64,000 bases of DNA from Chelativorans alearensis (GCF_010993735.1 NZ_WQNI01000016.1:96782-160781); one strand, 5' to 3'. Positions 19,253 through 28,582 are shown, numbered from the stretch's first letter. Notes: a model not told the origin generated them from the sequence alone. Made by a program: numbers and translations.

Positions 19253-20365
19253 ATGCCCCAGCGCCCTCCCCTCACCCCGCTTGTCGACAGCCTTCCCGCC
19301 ACCGTGCCCTTCGTCGGACCGGAAACGCAGGAGCGCAATCGCGGGCGGCCCTTCCGCGCCCGGCTCGGCGCCAACGAGAACGGCTTCGGCCCCTCGCCCA
19401 AAGTGGTCGAGGCGATGCGGGCGGCCGCGCCCGAGATGTGGAAATATGGCGACCCGGAGAGCCACGACCTCAGGCACACGCTCGCCGCCCTTCACGGCGT
19501 GGCACCGGAAAACATCGTTGTCGGCGAAGGCATCGACGGGCTGCTCGGCCTCATCGTGCGGCAGTATGCGGAGCCGGGCACGCCGGTCGTCACCTCGCTC
19601 GGCGCCTACCCCACCTTCAACTATCATGTGGCCGGCTTCGGCGCGCGGCTCGTCACCGTACCCTACGAGGACGACCGGGAGAGCCTCAACGGGCTGCTTG
19701 AGGCCGTGCGGCGCGAGAAGGCGCGCATCGTCTACCTCTCCAACCCGGACAATCCCATGGGCACCTGGTGGGAAGCGGACGAGATCGCCCGCTTCATCGC
19801 AGCGCTCCCCGAGACCACTATGCTGGTGCTCGACGAGGCCTATTGCGAGACCGCGCCCGCCTCCGCCCTGCCGCCGCTCGAGCCGGCGCGGCCCAACGTC
19901 CTGCGCATGCGCACCTTCTCCAAGGCCTACGGGCTGGCGGGGCTCAGATGCGGCTATGCGATCGGCGAGGCGGAGGCGATCCGCGCCTTCGACAAGGTGC
20001 GCAACCATTTCGGCATGACGCGCATGACGCAGGCGGCCGCCCTTGCCGCACTCAACGACCGGGCGCATCTTGAGTGGGTGGTCGAGGCCGTCGACGCCTG
20101 CCGGCAGCGCCTCACGGCGGTCGCCGGCGCGCACGGGCTTGCCGCCCTCCCCTCGGCGACCAATTTCGTCACCATCGACTGCGGCGGCGACGGCGCCTTC
20201 GCCATGCGGGTGCTCGAAGCGCTCGGCGCGCGCGACGTCTTCGTGCGAAAGCCCATGGCCCCCGGCCTCGACCGCTGCATCCGCGTCAGCGTCGGCCCGG
20301 AGCCCGAGATCACCGTCTTCGAGGCAGAGCTGGGGGCAGCGCTGGAGAAGGCACGGCGAGGCTGA
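19253..20365 (+). CDS. PLP-dependent aminotransferase (HisC-like, class I/II)
   Basis: The 370-residue protein is a fold-type I aminotransferase close to histidinol-phosphate aminotransferases. It shows the ANENGFGPSP start, NPDNPMGTWW, LVLDEAYCE and the PLP-lysine motif TFSKAYGLAGLRCGYA (Lys224). There is no histidine gene nearby and many rhizobial genomes carry several HisC paralogues, so the amino donor is unknown and I do not assign hisC. The start ATG at 19253 lies just after the RIME-like repeat. Confidence 0.85.
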   Translation: MPQRPPLTPLVDSLPATVPFVGPETQERNRGRPFRARLGANENGFGPSPKVVEAMRAAAPEMWKYGDPESHDLRHTLAALHGVAPENIVVGEGIDGLLGLIVRQYAEPGTPVVTSLGAYPTFNYHVAGFGARLVTVPYEDDRESLNGLLEAVRREKARIVYLSNPDNPMGTWWEADEIARFIAALPETTMLVLDEAYCETAPASALPPLEPARPNVLRMRTFSKAYGLAGLRCGYAIGEAEAIRAFDKVRNHFGMTRMTQAAALAALNDRAHLEWVVEAVDACRQRLTAVAGAHGLAALPSATNFVTIDCGGDGAFAMRVLEALGARDVFVRKPMAPGLDRCIRVSVGPEPEITVFEAELGAALEKARRG

Positions 20366-20370
20366 CACTT

Positions 20371-20565
20371 GGAGCCTGACCTAAAAGGCTCCGTCTCTAG
20401 AGTATGATCTCCAAAAACGGATACCGGTTTTTGGAAAAGATCATACTAAAACAAATAGTTAGATCATGACGACAATTCAACGAAGCGACATCATGACCTA
20501 GGGACTGTTGAGATTCAGGATATGGCTGTGGCGATAGCCCACTCCGCGCCTCATGAATCTCAACA
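20371..20565. repeat. Compound inverted repeats at a convergent junction
   Basis: Three palindromic units sit between the aminotransferase and AI-2E genes: a GGAGCC/GGCTCC hairpin (20371-20376 / 20387-20392), an AGTATGATCT/AGATCATACT palindrome (20401-20410 / 20438-20447) with CCAAAAAC/GTTTTTGG inside, and a perfect 12-bp pair TGTTGAGATTCA (20506-20517) / TGAATCTCAACA (20554-20565). The AT-rich middle unit differs in base composition from the genes. They probably serve as transcription ends for both genes. Confidence 0.7.
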
Positions 20566-20569
20566 CACC

Positions 20570-21691
20570 TTAGGGCAAGCGCGAATACTGCTGGCGCCTT
20601 TCTTTCGGAAAGCCCCATTCGAAGCCGGGGACGATGTTGCGAACAATGGCGAGGAGTGTGAGGAGCGCTGGTATGGCGATGAAGCCTCCCACCGGTCCCC
20701 AGAGCCACAGCCAGAACGCCACTGCCAGGAACACCAGGAAGGGATTGAGTGTCATCCGGCGGCCAATCGTCATGGGAGTGACGAACTGAGCCTCGACGGC
20801 GTTGAGCGCAAGATAGGCGACCGGCGGCAGGAGGCCGCCTAGAAAGGTGTCGAAGCTCGCAAGTCCTACGCCGAAGAGGATCGCGGCCATCACCGCCGGG
20901 CCGATATAGACGATGAAATTCAGGATGCCGGCCAGCGCTCCCCATAGCGGTGCCGAAGGCACGTCCAGGAACCAAAGGGCGATGCCGACGGAAAGACCGA
21001 GCATGGCATTGATGAGGGTGATCGCCGCGAGATAGCTGGAGATCAGATCCTCGACATCGCGAAAGATGTGGGCGACGCGCCAGCGCAGCCGCCGGCCGGT
21101 GCACAGCTTCAGAGTCACCAGCCGTGTGTCGTGCCGCGTGGCGATGAAGAAGTAGAGGCTGGCGAGAAAGATCAGGACCTGCGCGATCAGTGCCGGTGCC
21201 AGGGTGGCCACGTTCTCCATCGCCGAGCCCTCTTCGACCGAGACGGTGACGCCCGAACCGCCCGCTGCGGCGCGGATTTCCTCGCGCACGCTCCTGATGA
21301 TGGCAAGGGGTTCCGAGAGGCTTGTCAGCTGAAGCTGCAACTTGTTCCAGATCTGCGGCACTTGGCCGGCCCAGGATGCGAGCGGCGTCGCGATCGCGGC
21401 ACCAAGAGAGCTGACCACCACGATGAAGATGGCCACGGCTGCAGCCGCGGAGAGGCTCGGAGGCACGCCCCGCTTCTCCAACTGCAAGGCGGCAGGGCTC
21501 AGCATTAGCCCGATGGTGACGGCAAGCGCGACCGGAGCGAGCAGGAAGCGTCCTGCCTGGAGCGCAACCACGAGGCCGAGGAAGCCAAGGAACAGGATGG
21601 CCACCTGCGCGCCACGCGTCAATGCGAGTTCCAGGTTGGATTTCGGCGGCAGGCGTATGACGGGTGGTTCTTTCAGGCCTTTGATGCGCAT
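20570..21691 (-). CDS. AI-2E family transporter (PerM/YdiK-like permease)
   Basis: The 373-residue membrane protein has the eight-helix AI-2E exporter layout: two or three N-terminal helices, a periplasmic loop near residues 95-160, and a C-terminal block with NFIVYIGPAVMAAILFGV, VTPMTIGRRMTLNPFLVFLAVAFW and GPVGGFIAIPAL. The family includes proposed autoinducer-2 exporters and sodium/proton antiporters, but most members, including this one, have no proven substrate. I chose the ATG at 21691 over the TTG one codon upstream. It is divergent from the DUF883 gene. Confidence 0.86.
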   Translation of the reverse strand: MRIKGLKEPPVIRLPPKSNLELALTRGAQVAILFLGFLGLVVALQAGRFLLAPVALAVTIGLMLSPAALQLEKRGVPPSLSAAAAVAIFIVVVSSLGAAIATPLASWAGQVPQIWNKLQLQLTSLSEPLAIIRSVREEIRAAAGGSGVTVSVEEGSAMENVATLAPALIAQVLIFLASLYFFIATRHDTRLVTLKLCTGRRLRWRVAHIFRDVEDLISSYLAAITLINAMLGLSVGIALWFLDVPSAPLWGALAGILNFIVYIGPAVMAAILFGVGLASFDTFLGGLLPPVAYLALNAVEAQFVTPMTIGRRMTLNPFLVFLAVAFWLWLWGPVGGFIAIPALLTLLAIVRNIVPGFEWGFPKERRQQYSRLP

Positions 21692-21814
21692 CAATCGGCT
21701 TTCCGGGTGGAAAGCGTATCAACGGGTACGGCGCACGTCAGTTCCTGGGCGGTGCCGAGAACCTTACCCCCCGATCTCGCGTTGGGGGAGTTGCAATGAA
21801 ACGAGGAGAAGATC

Positions 21815-22120
21815 ATGGCCACGACCCGCGCAAAGGCAACGAATAAGGATGCGGACCCGCAGTCGGGCGCACCGGATCTGACGGCCGACATCCGGCAGTT
21901 GCGCGAGGACATCGCAAGGCTCGCCGATGACTTGCGCAAAACCGGAAGCCGGTCCGTGTCGCGGGCGCAGCAGGCAGCCAGGGAAAGTGCGGAAGACCTG
22001 CGCGGCAGCGCCGAGGAGTGGCAGGACGACGTGGCCAAGACGGTGCGCGAGAAGCCGTTCACCGCTCTTGCGCTGGCTGTCGGTGTGGGCTGGCTTCTCG
22101 CCATGATGACGCGCCGCTAG
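21815..22120 (+). CDS. DUF883 (ElaB/YqjD-like) membrane-anchored protein
   Basis: A 101-residue protein with a long amphipathic helix rich in Asp, Glu, Arg and Ala (residues 20-80) and a short C-terminal membrane anchor (EKPFTALALAVGVGWLLAMM). This is the layout of the DUF883 family; E. coli YqjD of this family binds ribosomes at the membrane. An AGGAGAA ribosome-binding site precedes the ATG. The next gene, a YqjE-like membrane protein, starts 11 bp later, mirroring the yqjDE pair. Confidence 0.85.
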   Translation: MATTRAKATNKDADPQSGAPDLTADIRQLREDIARLADDLRKTGSRSVSRAQQAARESAEDLRGSAEEWQDDVAKTVREKPFTALALAVGVGWLLAMMTRR

Positions 22121-22131
22121 CGGGCGGGGAG

Positions 22132-22584
22132 ATGTTTTCCCGGTTCATCGCGCTGCTCGCCGCCGGCGAGGCGGCGAACGTCAAACGGCGCGTCAAGGCC
22201 GCCGTCGTCGGCTATGTTCTGGTGGCGGCGACGGGACTTCCGGCACTTGCGTTCCTGCTTCTAGCCGCCTATCTCGCCGTCGCCGCCCGCTGGGGCCCGC
22301 TCGCGTCGGCGTTGTGGTTCGGCTCGGGCCTCGCCGTGTTGTGCGGCCTCACCTTTGTCGTCTACCGGACCGTTGCCGGGGCTCAGCGGCGCAAGCAGGA
22401 GCAAAAGCGGGCGGCGGATGCCGGCCTGCTCATGGGGGCATCGGCTCTGACCGTGCTGCCTGCGCTCCTCGGACGGCGGCGCGGCGCGGCCGCCCTCCTC
22501 CTGGCGCTTGCCGGACTGGCGGGCTACGCCGCTTACCGCGAGCATGAACGCGGTGATACAGACGAACCGCATCCGGCTGAGTGA
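22132..22584 (+). CDS. YqjE-like / holin-superfamily III membrane protein
   Basis: The 150-residue protein starts MFSRFIALLAAGEAA after GGCGGGGAG and has two strong transmembrane segments (about residues 25-50 and 55-80), an Arg/Lys-rich loop, and a third hydrophobic stretch near residues 105-135. The two-helix core after an amphipathic start is that of the YqjE / phage_holin_3_6 family. It is 11 bp downstream of the DUF883 gene, so the two form a membrane-protein pair of unknown role, often stress-induced in other bacteria. Confidence 0.7.
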   Translation: MFSRFIALLAAGEAANVKRRVKAAVVGYVLVAATGLPALAFLLLAAYLAVAARWGPLASALWFGSGLAVLCGLTFVVYRTVAGAQRRKQEQKRAADAGLLMGASALTVLPALLGRRRGAAALLLALAGLAGYAAYREHERGDTDEPHPAE

Positions 22585-22615
22585 ACCTTCAGCGCAGAAC
22601 CAGTAGGTGCTGCCC

Positions 22616-22873
22616 ATGAATGACAAGCTGCCACCCGAGAAGGCGCGTCAGGGCCGCAAAGGCTTTCCGGGTTGCGGCAGTCGAGCGATGTTCCCGTCAC
22701 AGAGGATGGCGCGCCGCGCACGCCCGGCGGTGAGGCGACGGCGGAATGAGGATCATGCCGCCTTCCGTAAGATCGCCGCCGCCTGGCGGGCGGGCAGCCG
22801 CCGGCGGGGTCACCTCGCTGTCGCGGTCGCGCTCCACTCAGCCAGGCCGCCGGATGCCTTCTTTCGGCCCTAG
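22616..22873 (+). other. Possible remnant of a small rhizobial membrane protein gene
   Basis: The ATG at 22616 opens MNDKLPPEKARQGRKGFP, a start that resembles short conserved Hyphomicrobiales proteins which then continue into one transmembrane helix. Here no hydrophobic segment follows in any frame; the frame continues as Arg-rich sequence of no recognisable family. I read it as a truncated or rearranged remnant rather than a working gene, with low confidence. Confidence 0.3.
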
Positions 22874-23106
22874 CCCATATCCTCCTCGCCGCCCGGGCCG
22901 AACTGGCGATGCAGGATCTCCACCAGCTCCGCCACCTTGCCCTTGGGCATCGGGCGGAAATCGTTCACCAGCGCCTCGTCGTTCATCACCCAGGCATGCG
23001 CCTCGGCCAGTTCGCGCTCGCTGGCGCCGGTGGCGGCAAGCTCGGCCAGAAACGCATTGTCCACCGGTCCCAGGATCCGGTGCACCCCTTCCCTGGTCAG
23101 TGCCAT
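22870..23106 (-). CDS. Small conserved hypothetical protein (78 aa)
   Basis: The product begins MALTREGVHRILGPVDNAF and is acidic, soluble and mostly helical by composition, with no signal peptide or membrane segment. GGGGAGAT lies just before the ATG at 23106, which is why I prefer this to a longer frame. It is divergent from the TetR gene, so both could share an operator. I do not recognise the family. Confidence 0.55.
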   Translation of the reverse strand: MALTREGVHRILGPVDNAFLAELAATGASERELAEAHAWVMNDEALVNDFRPMPKGKVAELVEILHRQFGPGGEEDMG

Positions 23107-23213
23107 GGCGATCTCCCCATTCTGCCTGTTGAACCCGAGGGAAATGCCGTCGATGCCATGTGGTTCCCGAGCTGCCAGGCGAGGCGCGCCCAAGCGCCGC
23201 CTTGCCATAATTA

Positions 23214-23223
23214 AACGTACGTT
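23214..23223. promoter_or_regulatory. Candidate TetR operator (AACGTACGTT)
   Basis: A perfect 10-bp palindrome lies in an AT-rich patch between the 78-residue gene and the TetR gene, 30 bp before the TetR start. ATTAA-type sequences flank it (ATTAA at 23210-23214, TTAATTAA at 23227-23234). Position and symmetry suit autoregulation by the adjacent TetR protein; no binding data exist here. Confidence 0.5.
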
Positions 23224-23252
23224 CTATTAATTAATGCGGAGGAGCATCGGCC

Positions 23253-23849
23253 ATGGCACGCACCGCGGGTTCCGACGGGGAGAAGACCGAGGCTGCCATC
23301 CGCGCGGCGGCCCTGCGGCTCATGGCGCGGCACGGTTTCGAGGCGGTGTCCATGCGCCAGCTCGCTGCAGAGGTGGGCGTGCAGGCGGCCGCCCTCTACC
23401 GCTATTTCCCCACCAAGGAAGACCTGCTCTACACGCTCATGCGCGCGCATATGGAGGGGCTCATCGCCTCGTGGGAGGCGGCGCGGCCTGCCTCCGGCAA
23501 TGCCGCCGCGCAGCTTTCCGCGTTCGTGGAAAACCACATCCGCTTCCACGTGGCACGGCGGCACTCCACCCATGTCAGCAACATGGAGCTCAGAAGCCTG
23601 TCGCATGAGCGGCTCACGCATATCCTGCGCCTGCGCGGAGCCTACGAGAAGGAGCTGCGGCAGATCCTGCGCTCAGGCGCAGACGCCGGCACCTTCCACA
23701 TCGAGGATACGGCGCTGACGGCGATGGCGATCATCCAGATGATCACCGGCGTCATCGTCTGGTTCCGGCCGGGCGAGCGCCTTTCCGTCGAGGAGGTGGC
23801 CGATACCTATCACACCATGACCCTGCGCCTTGTCGGCGCGCCAGCCTGA
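23253..23849 (+). CDS. TetR/AcrR family transcriptional regulator
   Basis: The 198-residue protein has an N-terminal TetR helix-turn-helix ([44 protein letters not shown] split over residues 14-56) and a C-terminal ligand-binding domain of the TetR_C type. It lies 16 bp upstream of the isovaleryl-CoA dehydrogenase gene on the same strand, so it probably controls the leucine/isovalerate genes and itself, perhaps sensing an acyl-CoA. That role is inferred from context only. Confidence 0.88.
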   Translation: MARTAGSDGEKTEAAIRAAALRLMARHGFEAVSMRQLAAEVGVQAAALYRYFPTKEDLLYTLMRAHMEGLIASWEAARPASGNAAAQLSAFVENHIRFHVARRHSTHVSNMELRSLSHERLTHILRLRGAYEKELRQILRSGADAGTFHIEDTALTAMAIIQMITGVIVWFRPGERLSVEEVADTYHTMTLRLVGAPA

Positions 23850-23865
23850 CGGGAGGACCTTTACA

Positions 23866-25029
23866 ATGTTCACGCAGACACTTTCCTTCGGCCTCGGTGA
23901 GGAGATCGAGGCCCTGCGCGACATGGTGCACCGCTTCGCAAAGGAGAAGATCGCCCCGCTGGCGGGGAAAATAGACGAGAGCAATGAATTCCCCGCCCAT
24001 CTGTGGGCGCAGATGGGGGCGCTCGGCCTCCTCGGCGTCACCGTCGAACCTGAGCATGGCGGCTCGGGGCTCGGCTATCTCGCCCACGTGGTGGCGATGG
24101 AGGAGATCTCCAGAGCCTCCGCCTCCGTCGGCCTTTCCTACGGCGCCCACTCCAATCTCTGCGTCAACCAGATCCGCCGCTGGGGCACGCCAGAGCAGAA
24201 GGCCAGATACCTGCCGCCCCTGTGCACCGGAAAGACCGTCGGCGCGCTCGCCATGTCGGAGACCGGGGCCGGCTCCGACGTCCTTTCCATGCGCCTTAAG
24301 GCCGAGAAGAAGAACGACCGCTTCGTCATCAACGGCTCGAAGATGTGGATCACCAACGGCCCGGAAGCCGGCACGCTGGTGGTCTACGCCAGGACGGACC
24401 CGCAGGAAGAGGCCCGCGGCATCACCGCCTTCATCGTGACAAGCGGGATGCCCGGCTTTTCCGTCGCCCAGAAGCTCGACAAGCTCGGCATGCGCGGCTC
24501 CAACACGGGCGAGCTCGTCTTCGACAACGTCGAGGTGCCGTTCGACAACGTGCTCGGCGAGGAGGGCCGCGGCGTCGAGGTCCTGATGTCCGGCCTCGAC
24601 TACGAGCGCGTGGTGCTCGCCGCCGGCCCACTCGGCATCATGGCCGCCGCGCTCGACGTCGCCGTTCCTTACGTGAAGGAGCGCAAGCAGTTCGGCCGGC
24701 CGGTCGGCGCCTTCCAGCTCGTCCAGGGCAAGCTTGCCGACATGTACACGGCGCTCAACGCGTCGAGAGCCTATGTCTACGCCGTGGCGGCGGCCTGCGA
24801 CCGCGGCGAGACCACCCGCAAGGACGCCGCCGGCTGCATCCTCTTTGCTGCGGAGAAAGCCACCCAAACCGCCCTCGACGCCATCCAGCTCCTCGGCGGC
24901 AACGGCTACGTCAACGAGTTCCCGACCGGCCGCCTCCTGCGCGACGCCAAGCTCTACGAGATCGGCGCCGGCACGTCCGAGATCAGGCGCTGGCTGATCG
25001 GCCGGGAAATCGTCGGAGAAGCGGGCTGA
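23866..25029 (+). CDS. ivd: Isovaleryl-CoA dehydrogenase
   Basis: The flavoenzyme oxidises isovaleryl-CoA to 3-methylcrotonyl-CoA in leucine degradation and passes electrons to ETF. The 387-residue protein has the acyl-CoA dehydrogenase motifs [11 protein letters not shown] and [20 protein letters not shown]; the catalytic glutamate is in GLDYERVVL (Glu247), the position peculiar to isovaleryl-CoA dehydrogenases. I chose the ATG at 23866 ([10 protein letters not shown]) behind GGGAGGACC. mccB follows 60 bp downstream, and ETF-QO, the electron outlet, is at 59-61 kb. Confidence 0.94.
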   Translation: MFTQTLSFGLGEEIEALRDMVHRFAKEKIAPLAGKIDESNEFPAHLWAQMGALGLLGVTVEPEHGGSGLGYLAHVVAMEEISRASASVGLSYGAHSNLCVNQIRRWGTPEQKARYLPPLCTGKTVGALAMSETGAGSDVLSMRLKAEKKNDRFVINGSKMWITNGPEAGTLVVYARTDPQEEARGITAFIVTSGMPGFSVAQKLDKLGMRGSNTGELVFDNVEVPFDNVLGEEGRGVEVLMSGLDYERVVLAAGPLGIMAAALDVAVPYVKERKQFGRPVGAFQLVQGKLADMYTALNASRAYVYAVAAACDRGETTRKDAAGCILFAAEKATQTALDAIQLLGGNGYVNEFPTGRLLRDAKLYEIGAGTSEIRRWLIGREIVGEAG

Positions 25030-25089
25030 TCCGGCGCGCGAAATGCCCTATGCATTAATCCCGCCGCCCACCGCCGAGCACAGGAAGCC

Positions 25090-26697
25090 ATGGCCGTCAT
25101 AAAATCCCAGCTCTCCCCCGCCTCCGACGCCTTCAAATCGAACGCCGCGCGCATGAAGGCGCTCGTCGCCGAGATGGCCGAGAAAGCCGCAACGATCGAG
25201 CGCGGCGGCTCGCAGGAGGCGCGCGCGCGCCACACCGCCCGCGGCAAGCTCCTCCCGCGCGAGCGCCTCGCCCGCCTCCTCGACGTCGGCGCCCCCTTCC
25301 TGGAGATTGGCCAGTTCGCCGCCTGGGGCATGTACGAGGGCGACATCGCCTCTGCCGGCATGATCGCCGGCATCGGCCGCGTCGAAGGCCGCGAATGCGT
25401 CATCGTCGTCAACGACGCCACGGTGAAGGGCGGCACCTACTATCCGCTGACCGTGAAAAAGCACCTGCGCGCCCAAGAGATCGCGCTCGAAAACAACCTC
25501 CCTTGCATCTACCTGGTCGATTCGGGCGGCGCGAACCTGCCCAACCAGGACGAGGTCTTCCCCGACCGCGAACATTTCGGCCGCATCTTCTACAACCAGG
25601 CCACCATGTCGGCTTTAAGAATCCCGCAGATCGCCTGCGTCATGGGCTCGTCCACGGCGGGCGGCGCCTATGTGCCGGCGATGAGCGACGAGACCGTCAT
25701 GGTCAAGGGCCAGGCGACCATCTTCCTCGGCGGCCCGCCGCTCGTCAAAGCCGCCACCGGCGAGGTGGTGACGGCGGAGGAGCTCGGCGGCGCCGAGGTC
25801 CACACCCGCCAGTCGGGCGTCGCCGACCACTACGCCCTGAACGACGAGCACGCCCTCGCCATCACCCGCCGCATCGTCAAGAACCTCAACCGCACGAAGA
25901 CCATAGCCCTGGACCTTGCGCCCCCCGCCCCGCCCCTCTACGACCCGGCCGAGATCTACGGCCTCATCCCGGAAGACACCCGCCAGCCCTACGACGTGCG
26001 CGAGGTGATCGCCCGCCTGGTCGACGGCTCGCAGTTCGACGAGTTCAAGCAGAACTACGGCACCACCCTCATCACCGGCTTTGCCCGCCTCTACGGCATC
26101 CCCGTCGGCATCCTCGCCAACAACGGCGTCCTCTTCTCAGAATCCGCGCTCAAGGGCGCCCACTTCATCGAGCTCTGCTGCCAGCGCAAGATCCCCCTCG
26201 TCTTCCTGCAAAACATCACCGGCTTCATGGTCGGCAAAAAATACGAGGCCGGCGGCATCGCCCGCGACGGCGCCAAGCTCGTCACCGCCGTCGCCACAGC
26301 ACGCGTCCCCAAGGTCACGGCCATCATCGGCGGCTCCTTCGGCGCCGGCAACTACGGCATGTGCGGCCGCGCCTTCTCCCCGCGCTTCCTGTGGATGTGG
26401 CCGAACGCGCGCATCTCCGTGATGGGCGGCGAACAGGCGGCAACGGTGCTCGCCATCGTCAAGCGCGAGGGCATCGAGCGCAAGGGCGGAACGTGGAGCG
26501 AGGAGGAGGAAGCCGCGTTCAGGGCGCCGATCCTGGAGAAATACGAGCGCGAGGGGCACCCGCTGTATTCGTCGGCGCGGCTGTGGGACGATGGGATTGT
26601 CGATCCGGCGAAGACGCGGGAGGTGTTGGGGTTGAGCCTGTCGGCGGCGTTGAATGCGGAGGTGGAGGAGACGCGGTTTGGGGTGTTTCGGATGTGA
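25090..26697 (+). CDS. mccB: 3-methylcrotonyl-CoA carboxylase, carboxyltransferase (beta) subunit
   Basis: This subunit moves the carboxyl group from biotin to 3-methylcrotonyl-CoA. The 535-residue protein has both halves of the carboxyltransferase fold: [14 protein letters not shown] and [23 protein letters not shown] in the N half, and [24 protein letters not shown] and [16 protein letters not shown] in the C half; the [15 protein letters not shown] pattern suits the methylcrotonyl rather than propionyl enzyme. It follows ivd on the same strand. Its biotin-bearing partner mccA is about 12 kb away rather than adjacent. Confidence 0.95.
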   Translation: MAVIKSQLSPASDAFKSNAARMKALVAEMAEKAATIERGGSQEARARHTARGKLLPRERLARLLDVGAPFLEIGQFAAWGMYEGDIASAGMIAGIGRVEGRECVIVVNDATVKGGTYYPLTVKKHLRAQEIALENNLPCIYLVDSGGANLPNQDEVFPDREHFGRIFYNQATMSALRIPQIACVMGSSTAGGAYVPAMSDETVMVKGQATIFLGGPPLVKAATGEVVTAEELGGAEVHTRQSGVADHYALNDEHALAITRRIVKNLNRTKTIALDLAPPAPPLYDPAEIYGLIPEDTRQPYDVREVIARLVDGSQFDEFKQNYGTTLITGFARLYGIPVGILANNGVLFSESALKGAHFIELCCQRKIPLVFLQNITGFMVGKKYEAGGIARDGAKLVTAVATARVPKVTAIIGGSFGAGNYGMCGRAFSPRFLWMWPNARISVMGGEQAATVLAIVKREGIERKGGTWSEEEEAAFRAPILEKYEREGHPLYSSARLWDDGIVDPAKTREVLGLSLSAALNAEVEETRFGVFRM

Positions 26698-26801
26698 GTC
26701 TGCTGTCCACCAATATTTTCCGACGGCGTACCCCTAATTTCGTCTTATCAAGATGTTTACGATAATCGTGCAGTTGGAGCACCGACAAGATGGGGTGGGC
26801 C

Positions 26802-27554
26802 ATGGCTGACACTACGATCGAATGGACGGACGCAACTTGGAATCCGGTCGCTGGCTGTACGATCATGACCGCCGGCTGCACAAACTGCTACGCAATGCGA
26901 ATGGCAGCTCGCCTAGAGGCGATGGGCGTTGAGAAATACGCCGGCCTGACTCGAAAGAGCGGTGGTCGAGCAAAGTGGACCGGCAAGATCAGACTCGATC
27001 ATTCATCCTTAGTATTACCTACTTCTTGGAAGAAACCACGGCGGGTGTTCGTCAACTCCATGTCTGACTTGTTCCATCCGGATGTACCTCTGGATTTCAT
27101 TAACGCCGTCTGGCTCGTGATGGAGGAGACCCCGCGCCACACTTACCAAATTCTGACCAAGCGCCCAGACCGCATGGCTGAAATCCTTTCGACCTCAGCA
27201 TTTAAGGTCTTGCCGAATGTGTGGCTCGGTACGAGTGTCGAGGACGGTCGGGTCTTACATCGCCTTGACGAACTGCGTTCGGTGCCGGCGGTAGTTAGGT
27301 TCGTATCTTACGAACCGTTAATCGGCTCCGTGGCCGGCGGCGACTTGACCGACATTCACTGGGTGATCGTCGGGGGAGAGAGTGGTCCAAATGCACGACG
27401 GATGGACCCTATGTGGATTGATGAAATATTTGATCAATGCACTGATGCTGACGCCGCGTTCTTCTTCAAGCAGTGGGGCGGAAAGAACAAGAAAGCTGCA
27501 GGTCGGTTCTATCGGGAGCGACTTTGGGACGATCTACCTTCATTGACAATATAA
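26802..27554 (+). CDS. DUF5131 protein (phage Gp37/Gp68 family, three-Cys motif)
   Basis: The 250-residue product starts MADTTIEWTDATWNP and carries a CX6CX2C cluster (Cys19, Cys26, Cys29, ending CYA), then FVNSMSDLFH, QILTKRPDRM, WLGTSVED, VIVGGESG and FFFKQWGG, all marks of the DUF5131 / phage Gp37-Gp68 family. The cysteine cluster and barrel-like motifs recall radical-SAM enzymes, but CX6CX2C is not the classic spacing. The biochemical role is unknown. G+C is plainly lower than in the flanking genes. It converges with the TcmP gene and their 3' ends overlap by 46 bp. Confidence 0.9.
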   Translation: MADTTIEWTDATWNPVAGCTIMTAGCTNCYAMRMAARLEAMGVEKYAGLTRKSGGRAKWTGKIRLDHSSLVLPTSWKKPRRVFVNSMSDLFHPDVPLDFINAVWLVMEETPRHTYQILTKRPDRMAEILSTSAFKVLPNVWLGTSVEDGRVLHRLDELRSVPAVVRFVSYEPLIGSVAGGDLTDIHWVIVGGESGPNARRMDPMWIDEIFDQCTDADAAFFFKQWGGKNKKAAGRFYRERLWDDLPSLTI

Positions 27555-28426
27555 GAGGCGATGTCAGTCGCTAGCCTGACCGCTGTAGCGCTGGTATTCG
27601 AGACGGCGAAGAATAGCGATGCGAGAGGCGCGCCATTTCGATGATGAAGGCGGATCGGATCGAGAACAGCGCCTTTGAATACCGTTTCAAGCCGCTCTTT
27701 TACATACGCCTCGATCGCATCCACATCAGTTCGTCGCACTGCCAGCTCCTTCGTTTCAAACATATCGGCTGGCGACGTTTCATGCTGGTACCACCGCTCG
27801 CGCCAGTCCGTTGCGCCGAGAACGCGATCTAAACTCGCCTCCTTGCCAGCATCGAGCTTCGTCGGATCATGGGGTGCGTTCCGATAGAGCCCGGACAATG
27901 GAAAGAAATACCAGCAATCGAGTGCTCGGGTCTGGGCGATTGCCTCAACCGTTTGCCAGGAAACTTCCATTCCATAGGGGTCGAGGAATATAACCCCCCT
28001 GACGCCTCGCCATTCTCCGTGTGACGAACGCCACTTCAAACGCTTGCAAAGTCGCCTAACGCGCTCATTGGCATCGCCGTTCCGCAGTATAATGCGGCGG
28101 TCAGGATAGCCGGCAGCCAGCTGTTTGAGTTCAGCGAAGCGATTCGCATCCCGCTCGATTAAGATTATTGCATCGAACGCCGGTTCCGTTTCGATTGCGA
28201 TCCGCGCCGAACCAGGCGTTGTTACCTCAATCGGCTCGGCAAACTCTGGCCCCAAAAGAGGAAAAGCGGGCTGGACTTCAGTTCGGCTTCCAGAACCGGC
28301 AAACGCATCAATATATATACAGGCGAAGCGCTGATTGCGAAGGGCAATCGTGAAAGCCTGAAGATAATCCTGCAAGCAGCGCAGCTTTTTCGTGGTGTCT
28401 GGTCCACCAAAGATATGAGCAGCCAT
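27509..28426 (-). CDS. tcmP: Three-Cys-motif partner protein TcmP
   Basis: TcmP is a conserved protein found next to DUF5131/three-Cys proteins, of unknown function. The 305-residue product has methyltransferase-like motifs: YIDAFAGSG (residues 38-46) as motif I, an acidic IERD (90-93) as motif II, and LDPYG (148-152) where DNA methyltransferases have a DPP(Y/F) catalytic loop. The gene ends inside the DUF5131 gene on the other strand (46-bp overlap), so the usual same-strand pair is here convergent. Low G+C and isolation suggest recent transfer. Confidence 0.85.
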   Translation of the reverse strand: MAAHIFGGPDTTKKLRCLQDYLQAFTIALRNQRFACIYIDAFAGSGSRTEVQPAFPLLGPEFAEPIEVTTPGSARIAIETEPAFDAIILIERDANRFAELKQLAAGYPDRRIILRNGDANERVRRLCKRLKWRSSHGEWRGVRGVIFLDPYGMEVSWQTVEAIAQTRALDCWYFFPLSGLYRNAPHDPTKLDAGKEASLDRVLGATDWRERWYQHETSPADMFETKELAVRRTDVDAIEAYVKERLETVFKGAVLDPIRLHHRNGAPLASLFFAVSNTSATAVRLATDIASYIVNEGRSSQSRSR

Positions 28427-28582
28427 TCGCCGGTCGTCCCCCCACAGCCACGTCCGAACCGGTTACAAGTTTTGCTAGAGATTATGCGGCATATCGCCGT
28501 CACTGCAATAAGATTTGGGGATAGATGCTTGCTATACGTGATACCAAGCACCGGTTGTCTTTGATGACTCGCGACATCACCC

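Noticed and set aside
21691..22584. Phage lysis cassette (holin-like protein)
   Set aside because: The holin-superfamily similarity is that of YqjE; the DUF883 neighbour gives a yqjDE-like pair, and no endolysin or phage gene is present.
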